From NCBI GenBank assembly GCA_019914995.1, contig CM034136.1:3363270-3427269 (forward strand): DNA of 64,000 nucleotides, read 5' to 3'. A program made the position numbers and the translations under genes. This stretch comes from Acanthochlamys bracteata (Eukaryota > Streptophyta > Magnoliopsida > Pandanales > Velloziaceae). Under the pieces are notes generated by a model, which saw only the letters and a program-made list of their open reading frames with translations, did no database searches and was not told the DNA's origin. Shown piece by piece: positions 24,658-35,032 of the stretch. The stretch's first letter is position 1. Every line of letters starts with the position of its first letter.

Positions 24658-24909
24658 TAGGATGTATTTGGATTGTTTATAAAATATTTCTAAAATAGAA
24701 AATATTTTTATTTTTTTTAAAATAAATAATATTTTTTATTTTTAAAAAAATAATAAAAATATGTAATAAAAAATCTCATTATATAAAATTTTTTTATACT
24801 TTCTAAATTTTTAAATAAATTTTTTAAATATTTATAAAATATATATTTAAAAATATGAAATAAAAAATTAAAAAATTTTATTAAAGAAAAGAAAAAACAA
24901 ACGCACCTA
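24658..24909. repeat. 252-bp AT-rich MITE with matching termini
   Basis: The left end is TAGGATGTATTTGG and the inverted right end is TAGGTGCGTTTG; both fit TAGG..TG..TTTG. The interior is over 90% A/T by eye and contains TATATAAAATTTTTTTATA, the core shared with other inserts in the window. A TA dinucleotide borders each end; no longer target duplication is seen. Confidence 0.6.
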
Positions 24910-25739
24910 TAGACATTAACTGACAGGGTTTAATGCGTTCCTAAAGAATGAATATGCAAGTGTAGCGAGGAAACGATCCCATTATGTGGAACATTGACAC
25001 GAGTTCAATGACGTATGTAGCCTAGCTATTTAGTGAGCCGGAATTCTCAAGAGTCGACGCAAACAATATTTACGCACTAATTATTAAAATGAAAAAGTAG
25101 TCAGTTCAGCCAGAGAACAGAGAGGACCTCGCCTGTCAATTCAATTGCATTAGCTATTATCAGTTGTCTAGATTATATAATTGTTGTTAGCATTGGTAAA
25201 TATTGACATCGGTCTTCCAAACATGCATGCGACAGAAAGGATATCTGTTTGGCATTGTTAAGAACGCAAACTCTGTAACTATAACAACAATCAACAGTCA
25301 CTTCTAATCTAGACCTACAACAGAAATATTATGTAGGAACTTTTGTATACTCTCTCTCTTGTCAACTCTTTTTATCAAACAATCCACCTCTTCGGGCACC
25401 AAAGTAAACAACAAATGGAATGCAAAACTTCAGCATATGACCCAATTGAAAAAACAGAAAGATTTTCTACCTACAATGCAATCACTTTCAATTCCAGAAA
25501 GATTTGTTGAACTAGCTATATACGAAAAGGATTCTGTCTAGCAAATAAGTGCCAATCGTTCATCCAACTAAAATGTTCTAACAACCAACTAAAATAATAA
25601 AATGGCATCTTGCTGATGAGCAATGCTTGTTACAAGTGCTATATAGCAGGCTTCAGAATAATCCCTCAACTACTCATTAGACATATAATCCACCTTCCTT
25701 AGCTGCATAAACAGTGCATAACATTAACTAAAGAGTTAA

Positions 25740-26082
25740 GTTAGTTTCTCTGAGTTGTATTCCTCAGAACTAAAGTAGCTAAATAGGAGAAGACTAGGTA
25801 AACAAATATTATTGAATTCCAAGATAACCTTTTCTTTCTAGCCATACACTTATATATAGGTGTAGTTCTCTAATACAAGTAAATTCTACTAAAACGTAAT
25901 TCCTAATTGAAAATAATAGTTTAATTCAACAAAAACTAATAAGAGTCTAATTGGACTCAAATGCCTCAAAGAGGCTTTTTCCGGATGCAACAGGATGTCA
26001 CGCGGGTTAGTGGCCAAGTGCAGCGTAGGGGCACTAGCTCCTGGGTGCCCTGAGGGCAATAATTGTATCTTTTCCGGCAACA
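25740..26082 (-). mobile_element. Possible fossil LTR fragment
   Basis: Read on the minus strand this begins TGTTGCCGGAAAAG and later carries a TATA-like CCTATATATAAGTG followed by a T/A-rich leader, the look of a plant retroelement LTR with its promoter. No partner LTR, internal region or target duplication is recognised, and the family cannot be named. It could equally be an ordinary promoter-like stretch. Confidence 0.22.
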
Positions 26083-26978
26083 ATTAATACTTTCACTCAT
26101 ATCTGTTTCGCTCACTATCCACCATCTTTTTTCTCATTTCAGCTTCCAGATTCAATCCAATTCCAAACTTGTCTCGCATGCCAAAAATTCATTTGAGTAG
26201 AAGATCAAGTGGGACACAAAGAAAATTTACTCATTACACTGAACACCTAAAAGTAGAGAAATGTGGGGTTTTATCAGAATCCACAAAGACGATCGTTAAA
26301 TATTGATAAACTAGCACCAAGATCTTCTTTTGTCAGATTCGTGTGCCTGAAGAAATGGCTGGGCATAGACCTTAACATATAGGACCCTTCCAATAAACCA
26401 ACAGATACATAAGGAAAGGCAAAACAATAGACTGGTGTGTTACATTTTACAAGAACGACAAAAGATCACATTCCAGATCTTCCAAAGAGAAAGACATTGG
26501 ATATGATCAGAGTGCACCGACCGAAAGCGACCGGGCATTCATCTTAGTGGCACTAGAGAAGTCGTACATCCACTAAGCGTTGCATTCCGTCAAGCAAAAT
26601 AATAAGCAATGGTCCAAAAGCAGTACAATGATACATAAATGTTAGCAGAATACTACAGTTGAAATTATTGATTAATGGAGCAATAATGACAAGGATGTAT
26701 GCAGTATTACCTTGTGAAATTCTAGATGTTTGATTTCTAGCGAAGGAGAAATGGAGAGGAGACGTCTAACCAATTTGCTGAAAGGTGGAAATAGGAACAC
26801 GGAAACCATATTCTTTCATAGAATAATACATTAATTAGAGAAGTCGCTATCAGCATCACCAACTCGTGATGAACTCTAAGCAAAATAAGATTAAAATTTT
26901 GATCATGCTTTCCAATGATATAAACAAGAGGACTCGTAGCTCAGTTACTCAATGAGCTGCAAGCACCTACACACCTAA
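26083..26978. other. Spacer without recognised gene
   Basis: A minus-strand open stretch near 26711-26800 (with RRLLSISPSLEIKHLEFHK before GTAATA) has exon-like features but no recognised partner exons. Confidence 0.3.
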
Positions 26979-27658
26979 TTAAGACACTCTAAAACTAATG
27001 AGCTCAGTCTCATAATTTCGTAAAAGCAAAAGAGACTGGTGATAGAGGTTTAGGTCATGCCATCTAAGTTCCTTTCGACTCGTGCCTGCAAGATTACCTC
27101 AAATAGCAAAATATGGTAAAATTATAAGGGGAAACTTAAAGATATAACTCAAAGAAAAGTTTTGCATCAGATATAGAAACAATGTAATTTTACATCATTA
27201 TCAGGTCGAATGTGCAGTTCACCAAAGAATTAGTAGAAGAAACCTAAGCAAAAGCTTGCGTCTCTCAGGTGAAAATTAATTTTCAGGTTGATACCGTCAA
27301 GGATGATGACAGCGTCTGCAGTCTTCCATACTGTACGCTTGCTGTCTATGAACAAAAAACAGCAATAGACATTTCTCAAAATAGGTTTTATAGTAAACAA
27401 AGCTAATTAGGAAAAGTTTATCCGTGAAAAAAGAATTGCCAAAGAACATTGTCAACTTTCCATATGTTAACATTACTTGCAGTGTATACAACACAATAAA
27501 AGTGCCAAAGAGCATTATGATATTAAGTAGCGGACAACCCCATATTACATAATAAAAAATGCAGAAATTTTTGAAGAAGGCGATTATTATTTACCTTCCA
27601 GTAATTCGAAGAGATGCTCCTTGCTCGAAAAATATCGAAGAAATCTGCAGCTCCTCAT
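26979..27658 (-). CDS. Candidate small three-exon gene, 73 aa, unknown function
   Basis: I do not recognise this gene. Three minus-strand pieces join in phase with GT..AG borders: 27658-27595 (ATG, ending GAAG|GTAAAT), 27345-27295 (after TTCATAG, ending GACG|GTATCA) and 27085-26979 (after TTGCAG, stop TAA). They total 222 nt. The product starts MRSCRFLRYFSSKEH, basic and Ser/Arg-rich like a short mitochondrial presequence, and continues with TVWKTADAVIILDG and SRKELRWHDLNLYHQ. The sequence is not low-complexity and looks protein-like. Against it: it is short, there is no recognised homologue, and three-exon joins can arise by chance. It could be a real small protein, a piece of a larger gene or a relic. 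Confidence 0.33.
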
Positions 27659-27804
27659 AGGTAGTCCCAGCTACGAATGATTTGACTCTAATAATCCTTG
27701 CAGTGAAGCACAGACAATTCCAGGAATTAACAATTACCTCTAAAACGTAATAGCGAGAGGTCAATTAAATAAATGGCAGGATGTCCTTTCCCATGAATAA
27801 ATTC

Positions 27805-28185
27805 TTAGGAGGCGTTTTGCAAATTCGTTCTCTAAAAATAACTTTTAAATTTATTATTTTATATTTTTAAATATATATATATATTATAAGTATTTAAAGA
27901 ATTTATTTAAAATTTAAAAAATATAAAAAATTTTATATAATAAGATTTTTTATTGTTTATTTTTATTTTTTTAAGTAAAAATTATTTGTCAAAAATAAAT
28001 ATATTTTTTGTTTTAAAAATTATTTTATTTTTAAAAATATTTTCAAATGAACTTCTATAAAACTTTTAAAGTAAGATTTTTTTATTATTTATTTTTAATT
28101 TTTAATTTTTAATTTTTAGATAAAAAATTTATTTTTTAAAAGTATTTTTATTTTAAAAATACTTTCAAATGAACTCCCTATATGA
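27805..28185. repeat. AT-rich MITE-like insert (inverted copy of the shared family)
   Basis: The left end TAGGAGGCGTTTTGCAAATT and the inverted right end TAGGGAGTTCATTTGAAAGT are similar. The interior is the shared A/T core in the opposite orientation. A second internal end, TTTCAAATGAACTTCTAT near 28040-28056, matches TTTCAAATGAACTCCCTAT near 28163-28181. That suggests a partial tandem or nested copy. Confidence 0.5.
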
Positions 28186-28186
28186 G

Positions 28187-28856
28187 ATAAGGGACACTTA
28201 ACTAAGTATCTACTTTTACTAAATACACTTGCTACTATAAATAAAATTACAATATAAAAATTATACATCATAAAAATTTATTATTATTTATTATTATTAT
28301 ATTATTTCAAATTAAAAAATTCTTTTAAAATACAATAAAATATATTATTTATTTTAAAATTTCATTTTTAATAAGCATTTTTAAACAGTTCCGGAAAACT
28401 GTTTCGTCTTCGGTTCCCATGTCGTTTGTCTAGGTGTCATTTTTTAATTGAAACTTTATATTATGAAAATTACTATAAATATATATTTCTTTTGTTTAAT
28501 TAGAAATAAATTGAAAATAATATTTCAGTAAAAAATAAATTATAATAATGTTAAAATACGTTTTTTAATTCCCGACTTTGGTGTTATTTGAAAGTATTTT
28601 TCTACCTCTTTTTTATTTTTTCTAATAAACTTTATATAGTATTATATAGTATTTTTTTAATTTTAAAAGTACAAAAAATTCTAATTGTAAGATTTGGTAT
28701 TACTTAATTTTATTTTAGATAAAAAAGTAGAACTTTTTAAAATATTTTTAATATTTTTAATTTAAAACATTACTTTTAATAAGTAATATAAAAAGACTCT
28801 TTTTGCAATAAAAAGAGTCTAATGTAGTAAAAGTAGATACTTAGCAAGTGTTCTTT
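28187..28856. mobile_element. Non-autonomous DNA element with about 38-bp terminal inverted repeats
   Basis: The left end (28187-28224, starting ATAAGGGACACTTA) and the inverted right end (28818-28856, starting ATAAAGAACACTTG) share CTAAGTATCTACTTTTACTA exactly and agree at most other positions. The roughly 590-bp interior is A/T-rich and has no coding signal. A perfect 11-bp hairpin lies just inside the right repeat. No clean target duplication is seen. Superfamily unknown; the ends do not fit CACTA. Confidence 0.72.
28794..28820. repeat. Perfect 11-bp hairpin
   Basis: AGACTCTTTTT (28794-28804) and AAAAAGAGTCT (28810-28820) pair perfectly around the 5-nt loop GCAAT, directly next to the right terminal repeat of the element at 28187-28856. 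Confidence 0.85.
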
Positions 28857-29439
28857 ATTTTATGGAAGTGTTTGAAAATGCTTATAAAATAGAGACTGAG
28901 ACTTTTGAGAACAAAGCTTTTGATAAGGAAAATAATCTTTTACTTTTTGGGAGAAAAATGAACTTTTCTATAAAAGTGTTTGGAAGTGCTTCTAGAAAAC
29001 ATGCTTTTCAATTAGAATAGATATATAAATAACTAAATTATTCTTTAGAGTATAATTTAAATTTAAAAGTATATATCTTATGTTATATTTTTTACTAAAA
29101 TACTCATTTCAATAAATATTATAATCAAACTAATGACTTTGTATTTATTTTTGCATTTAACAAGAAACACTCAAATTAAAATATTTTGTATAAATATTTG
29201 TTTAAGATAAAATTTATTTAATAAAAGATTGTATATTTTTTATTATATTCTTTCTAGTATATTTTATTTATTTAAGCACTATTAGATTTAAAAATATTTA
29301 AAAGTAATTCGTATATAACTGAAGTATTATTTTGAATATTATTTTTTCATTAAATATGTACAATATGTTGAACAAATAATCATACAGTGATTAAAAATAA
29401 ATCATACATTCAAAATTCTCATAGCAAAAGTAGCGCGAT

Positions 29440-29880
29440 ATAAATACCAATCTAAAATGCTTTCATCAGTATCTGTTTTTACTGGCATCTCATCGACCGT
29501 ATTACACGATACTTATGTGGTTGGTGGGATATAAATTTCATGTTCTACAATTGAGAACGTATCATCAAGAATGTTTTGTTTTTTGATGAAATTATGAACT
29601 GCTGCTGTAGCAATAATAATATCTCGTTAAGTATTAATTGAATATGCTAGCATCTTTCCAAAACATTAAAACGAACTTTTCACACACCAAAAGTACGCTC
29701 AAAAATGCTTCTGTAGGAAGAATGAAGTCGGTTGAAATTTTCTTTTGGACACTCTTATTTTTCGTATGTGAGCTGTACTTACACGTCGAAAATCGTTCAG
29801 ATTATATGCCTTCACCTGTATACGGGGCCATATATCCTGGTTGTTTTTCATAACCTGCATTTACCAAATAATATTGGTTG
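29440..29880 (-). pseudogene. PIF/Harbinger transposase relic (C-terminal half)
   Basis: On the minus strand KYYLVNAGYEKQPGYMAPYT is the family motif YYLVDAGYxNxPGFLAPYR that sits between the second and third catalytic acidic positions of this DDE transposase. Further on come SSFxCFGKMLA-like remains of the ERxFGxxKxRF region and an ATAAVHNFIKK-like stretch, the family CxxLHNFIR. Several breaks interrupt the frame. The N-terminal catalytic part was not recognised. Confidence 0.72.
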
Positions 29881-30012
29881 CTTGAAAGATAAATTCTTAC
29901 TCTTAAACTTTTTAAACTTATAATCATCCTAATCAAATAACAAAATATCAACAACCCAATAAAATTGAAAATATCAATAAATATTATTTATTGATAACAA
30001 AGAGAGTAATGT

Positions 30013-30327
30013 ACCTTAATTTTTGCTGCAACCACTCATCATCAGCAAGGATTATGTTGGTTGCAGTATCCCATCTCAAATCTGACTCACCAAAAACTAA
30101 TTTCTTATACAGAATCCAATCAGCTTTCATATTATCCTAATAGTTTTTAAATTGTCGAGCATCATATGTCAGTCTAAAGTATTCATTGAATGCATGACGA
30201 ATTTTATTCCAACCCTCTGGTGTTGAAATATATTGAGGGCTTATTATCTTTCGCAGAGTTCAACAAACTTCCTACAACGACTCTCTGTCCAATTCGCAGC
30301 TTCAAGACGCTTCTTTGGCGTAGACAT
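30013..30327 (-). pseudogene. Myb/SANT-like protein relic of the same transposon
   Basis: It begins MSTPKKRLEAANWTESRCRK and continues FVELCER, then after a frame change PEGWNKIRHAFNEYF, NMKADWILYKKLVFGE, LRWDTATN and ADDEWLQQ. This is the Myb/SANT-like domain pattern (W near the start, then LK.EW.LWK.L, then GWD). It encodes the DNA-binding partner protein in PIF/Harbinger elements. At least one frameshift and one stop are seen. Confidence 0.7.
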
Positions 30328-31313
30328 TTACTATTCAGACGCAAAAAGAAATAGAAGTATATGTTATTTGCTGTTATTTTAAATATTTTTTGAAGGCAGA
30401 GTACGATGTATTTTACTGAAACCTACTTTTTGAGACTGCTAATTCACTCAACAATTTAATTACAACAACTTTGCAGATATTGAAAAAAGAAAACCAACAC
30501 AGCAAAAAATAGCACAACAAAAAAATATAGAAAAAAATACAGTAATAACAAAACAACAACAACATTAGAGTGGTACAGTAAAAGGTTAGAAGTGGAATAG
30601 AGAAGAAAACAACCCATAAGAAACCAACAAAAGAAAATGAATCTCTCTGTTCTCTCTCTCTCCGTTCAATTTTGTCTTCGATTTGACTCTCAAATCACGC
30701 ATCTCTCTCTCTCTTGGAAAAAAGAGTTCACCAAGTTCATCTTCATCAAAGTAACAAATAGCACAATTTAATTTTCTTTGTCTGGGCAAAAGCTGGAATT
30801 TTTGGTACTAACTTGGAAAAAAGATTCAAATCTTTTGTCGGATAAAGAAGAAGAAATGAATTTTTGTCTAATAAAGATCAACAAGCAAACAAAAAAAGTG
30901 AAAAATACATATGTTTTTCCAAAAATTTCTCAATGCCCTACAGATCCACCACAACTGTTGTAAATCCAGTGAGATTAGGAAAGAGAAGCAATTAAAAATT
31001 AAGGAAATACGTAGAAATTCGTACCGTAATTAGTGAGAAAATGGTGAGACCCCGAATGTTGGAAGAGCAACGGATCTCATTGGGAAGAAGCTGCTCTGTC
31101 GATTAGATCTACAACGCGCTAAGAATAAGAGTCATCTACACATTACGGCTCATTAGATAATATTTATATTCATGGCATTCTGTAAATATTAACTGATGAT
31201 AAAAATAACATTTGCTTATATTGAGTAGCGAATTTTTTAGGAATAAGTTTTGGAAATGAAAACACAGCAAAACATTTTTTTCTCCTGTGCAGTGCGTTTT
31301 GGAAACACTTTCA

Positions 31314-33239
31314 TAAATTTTTTTTGTATAATTGAACGGCAAATAGTCTCCTAATCACCTTCTAGGATTTACAATAGGAAAACTGAACAGGCATTAGTAA
31401 CCAACGCCAGCATGAAAGTTTAATCAAGTTCCATCAGCAGCAGTTAACCCTGACATTTTTAGGATTCTCAGTGGATTTCAAAGTAAATCCTTCACGTACA
31501 TAAGTTATAAGCAATGTTCCGAAACCCAAATCGGACCATTCAAGTCAGACTAGAAAATACTCCGGACTAAAATTAGTCAGATTACAAATAGATCTCTCAT
31601 GCAAATGATTCATTTTAATCGTTTCGACCCTATTGATTCAGACTGACCCGAACGACTTGCATGTCCAAATCAATCCGTGTTAAATAAAAAAAATAAAAAA
31701 AAATATGTATTTGCTACAAAAAATTTACTAATAGTTTTATATTGAAAAATAATTTGTGTCTGTATTATTCTCTAATAGATTGTTTTGAGTGGTATTATTT
31801 GTATCCAGCGTTCCCTGAAGAAATATGTTCCACATCCGATCTGCTCGCTGGTTTGTTCTACATTCAGATCTTTTGCTCACCTTTGCTCAAATCATTTCAA
31901 TCTCTCCGGTGAACCACAACATACCTTCAGATTTTGTTTCTCTATTTTTCTCTAATTTGGTTTGTATTTGATTCTCAATGGATTAAAAAAAATGGTCGAA
32001 TTTGTTGTTGTTTCTTGTTGATGGTGTTGATTGTCGTTAGCCGCTGGTGTATTTATTGGTGTTGTTCGTTATTTTTGTCGTTGGTGGTGAAAGGTGAATA
32101 GGAAGTGCTGTTGTGATAGTGATGGTGGTGGTGAATGATGGTGTTGATATGTTGATGGTGAATGATTTTGTTTGTTGATTATTTTGTATTGTTGGTATTG
32201 ATACTTGTTGGTTATTTCGTTGGTGTTGGTTTCTATAATGTTGCTGTTTGTCGTGATTGAGTTTTGATGGTTATTGTCGTGGTTGGTCGGTATGAATGTT
32301 GAAACTGCATGCAAAGATGTTTGATAAAATACTTATTAGAGATGTTTCTTGGAGGTCAGTTTTGATAATACTTTTTTTCTTGCTGCTGTCGACGATTCTA
32401 CGGTTTGATACTTTTGATTCGAAGAGTTGACCCATTGATCCGCTAGGTCAAACAAAAAATTGTCAATCCAGATAGCTTTTCGGGTCGACGTACGTTTCGA
32501 TTTTGACAACTATGGTTACAAGTAATTTCACAAGTTGACATCGGCAAAAACAAAGAATTAAATAGAATGGCAAAAAGTGCTAACAAAAATTGTGTGTGAT
32601 CATGCCCCACTTCATCAGTCGTACCAAATAGGGATGAAGATTTCTCTATACGGTACGCTTAGAAATGAAATTAATAAATAAGAGGAAAAGAACAGAAGTA
32701 AAAGGTAGAATAAAAAGAATTATTTGAATATATTAGCAAGAAATAAATAGAAAAGAGATAAATAAGTCGATAATAAAAAAATTCTGATAAAAAATTTAAA
32801 TATTTTATCTCAGATATATTAATCTAATTTAAACTAATATAATATTTATTAGTTTAACTTTAAATTAATTTTATTAAAATAATTTTATACTAAAGAAGTC
32901 GAAAACACAATGCATTACAAAAACCCTTTCTTTTAGCTAAAATTAGTACTCAGTGTTCAAATTTCCAACTAAAGACGGATGTTCGAAAAACTTTCAGCAA
33001 CATAGTAACTAGAATTCTACTTCTGCTACAGCCAAAAAACAAAAGAATCCAAAAGAAAAACCAAAAAGTTTCTCAAAACCAGCAGATCCTATCCTGGATT
33101 CCATATATCCCTTGCAACTTCTCATATTGTCAGATCCTATCCCATGCACTAAATACAGCCTATAAGCAGCGAGCAACCAAAAAGGTGTCATCACTAAAAA
33201 TATTCACAAGAATAATGATGGTGCAATGCACAAGCAGAA
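31314..33239. other. Spacer with a possible decayed inverted-repeat element (about 31511-32515) and low-complexity DNA
   Basis: CAATGTTCCGAAACCCAAAT near 31512 and the inverted CCATAGTTGTCAAAATCGAA at about 32515 are loosely alike, and both ends are followed by GACC/GACCC-type words. Between them, 31990-32290 is biased to GTT/GGT triplets and reads Asn/His/Gln-rich on the minus strand, most likely low-complexity noise and not a gene. Confidence 0.3.
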
Positions 33240-33400
33240 GCAGGTTAAAGGAAGCTTTACCACATAGAAACTCCACAACACTGATTGATTAGATATAAAT
33301 GGTACAGTATACCACTACCAAGGAAGCTAAAAAGGAAGCTTTACCATTGATTAGATATTTGTCCAAAAATTCACAAAGTGGCGGCACAGTATACCACTAC
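33240..33400. repeat. Local imperfect direct duplication
   Basis: GGAAGCTTTACC occurs at about 33250 and 33334. TTGATTAGATAT follows in both, and ACAGTATACCACTAC occurs at about 33305 and 33386. This gives two shuffled copies of roughly 80 bp. Confidence 0.6.
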
Positions 33401-35032
33401 ATTGATCTTCAAAACTATAAAATCCAGCCGTTATAAGCTATCAATTTTGACACATCCAAGCTAAAACCAATGAACACGAGCAATTCTACAAAATATAAAT
33501 GGTACAGGTGAACTTCCAGAGCTGGCAAAAGTGGAATAGCAGATCTAACTCTGCAGGAAAATAAGAACAGTTTTGAAGGTAATTAGCAAAAGACACAAGA
33601 TAACCCTGGTTAATATCGGAAAACATAAAACAGGTTTCGCCAATTGATCTCAAGAAACACAACACTAACTGATTTACTTGATACAGTAGCTGAATTAAGA
33701 AGAAAACACACTTTAACTTGAACGAAACTTCTATACCATAGATTGAAAAAACTATATGCATGTACAATAGAAACAAATGGCAAAACTTAGCAATCAAAAG
33801 CCTTTCTCAATCTTAAACAGATGTTCTCCTGTGAGATGTCTCCTTCAAGTCTGCATGGCTAAGAGTTATTAAGATGTGCTTTCTTTACCTTACAAACGAA
33901 AAGTCAAAAGCTCTACACTCATCACTAAGAACAACCTCAAAAGGCATATATGCATGAGGTTTTTCCCGACAAAAGATAGCAGTGCCTCTTAGACTTAGCC
34001 TAATTCATAGTCTGAGACTTCTAAGCCATCTAAGTAAACATATATAGGACATCCAAGTCAGGTTGTAAGACTGGAGCTGAAAAAAATCAGACAAATCAGA
34101 CCATAGGTAGATAACAAGAAAGAGTGCTGCTCTTTTCTTGTGTAGATAGGTTGTTGCTTGAACCTTTCTGTCAATTGACATGCTAACAGAATAGTGGATC
34201 TCATTGTAACAAGAAAGAACATACATGACAGAATCTTCACAGACGCAAGGCGGTTAAAACTACCAGATTTTGATGCACACAGCTTCAATTTGGCCACCTT
34301 AAGTTATCGAGTTTCAACAGAACCATCTGCAATAACCGCACATTGTTCAAACTTGATAATGACACCTAAAAGCATATAAGTCTCGCAGAAATATTTAAAG
34401 AGATGGAGAATGATAGCTAGTAACACAATTATAATCCCTGTAAGAACATTGATGGCAAAGAAGCTACGAAAGAACAGAGATTGGAAACAACATCAGCCAG
34501 GTTACAACGAGGACCTAGTAAAATATCATAACGACCACAACATTCTGCACGAAAATTGTGCAACAGCTCTAACTGGAAAGCAGATATAATAATATAAACT
34601 AGAGAACACATATTTGCCAAATACCAAGCATACAGGATTCAGCGGTCAGCAATGCAACTATGAATATGATGTTCAAAACATAAGGAAATGTGTGTTCACC
34701 TACAGCTTATCATTGAATTAATAAATAAAACTTATGCAGTATGAATTACATAACAGAATATGGATACATGATTGCAAGTGCATTTAATAATAAAGACCTG
34801 ATGAGCTCGCACATATAAGATAATTGAACAAAAGAACAGTGTAGTAATACAAAAAAAGAAGATTTTAGCCTTGCTACTAGGATACATGACAGAATAATTT
34901 CCCTGTACCTAAGGACCGAAAGGGCATATCAAGACATATCAACATAGCCATGTCCTATCTTAACATGTCAGAGCTAGAAGCTACATAGAAGTGTTACGTA
35001 ATTTACCACAAATACAACAAAACAAAGCAATC
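33401..35032. other. 3' flank of the xylosyltransferase gene
   Basis: It should include the 3' UTR of the minus-strand gene ending at 35033. Short open frames are present, but none is recognised. Confidence 0.35.

Larger units (their letters stand above)
28863..31313 (-). mobile_element. Decayed PIF/Harbinger-type transposon
   Basis: A transposase relic and a Myb/SANT-like relic lie on the same (minus) strand, the two-gene layout known for PIF/Harbinger elements. Candidate ends are TGGAAGTGTTTGAAAATGC at 28863 and the inverted TGAAAGTGTTTCCAAAACGC ending at 31313, which agree at most positions. The flanking triplets are TTA and TAA, close to the family's TWA target but not an exact duplication. 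Both genes have stops and frame changes, so the copy cannot move by itself. Confidence 0.65.

Noticed and set aside
32069-32314. Asn/His/Gln-rich minus-strand protein
   Set aside because: It is produced by a GTT/GGT triplet-rich low-complexity stretch with no flanking gene structure.
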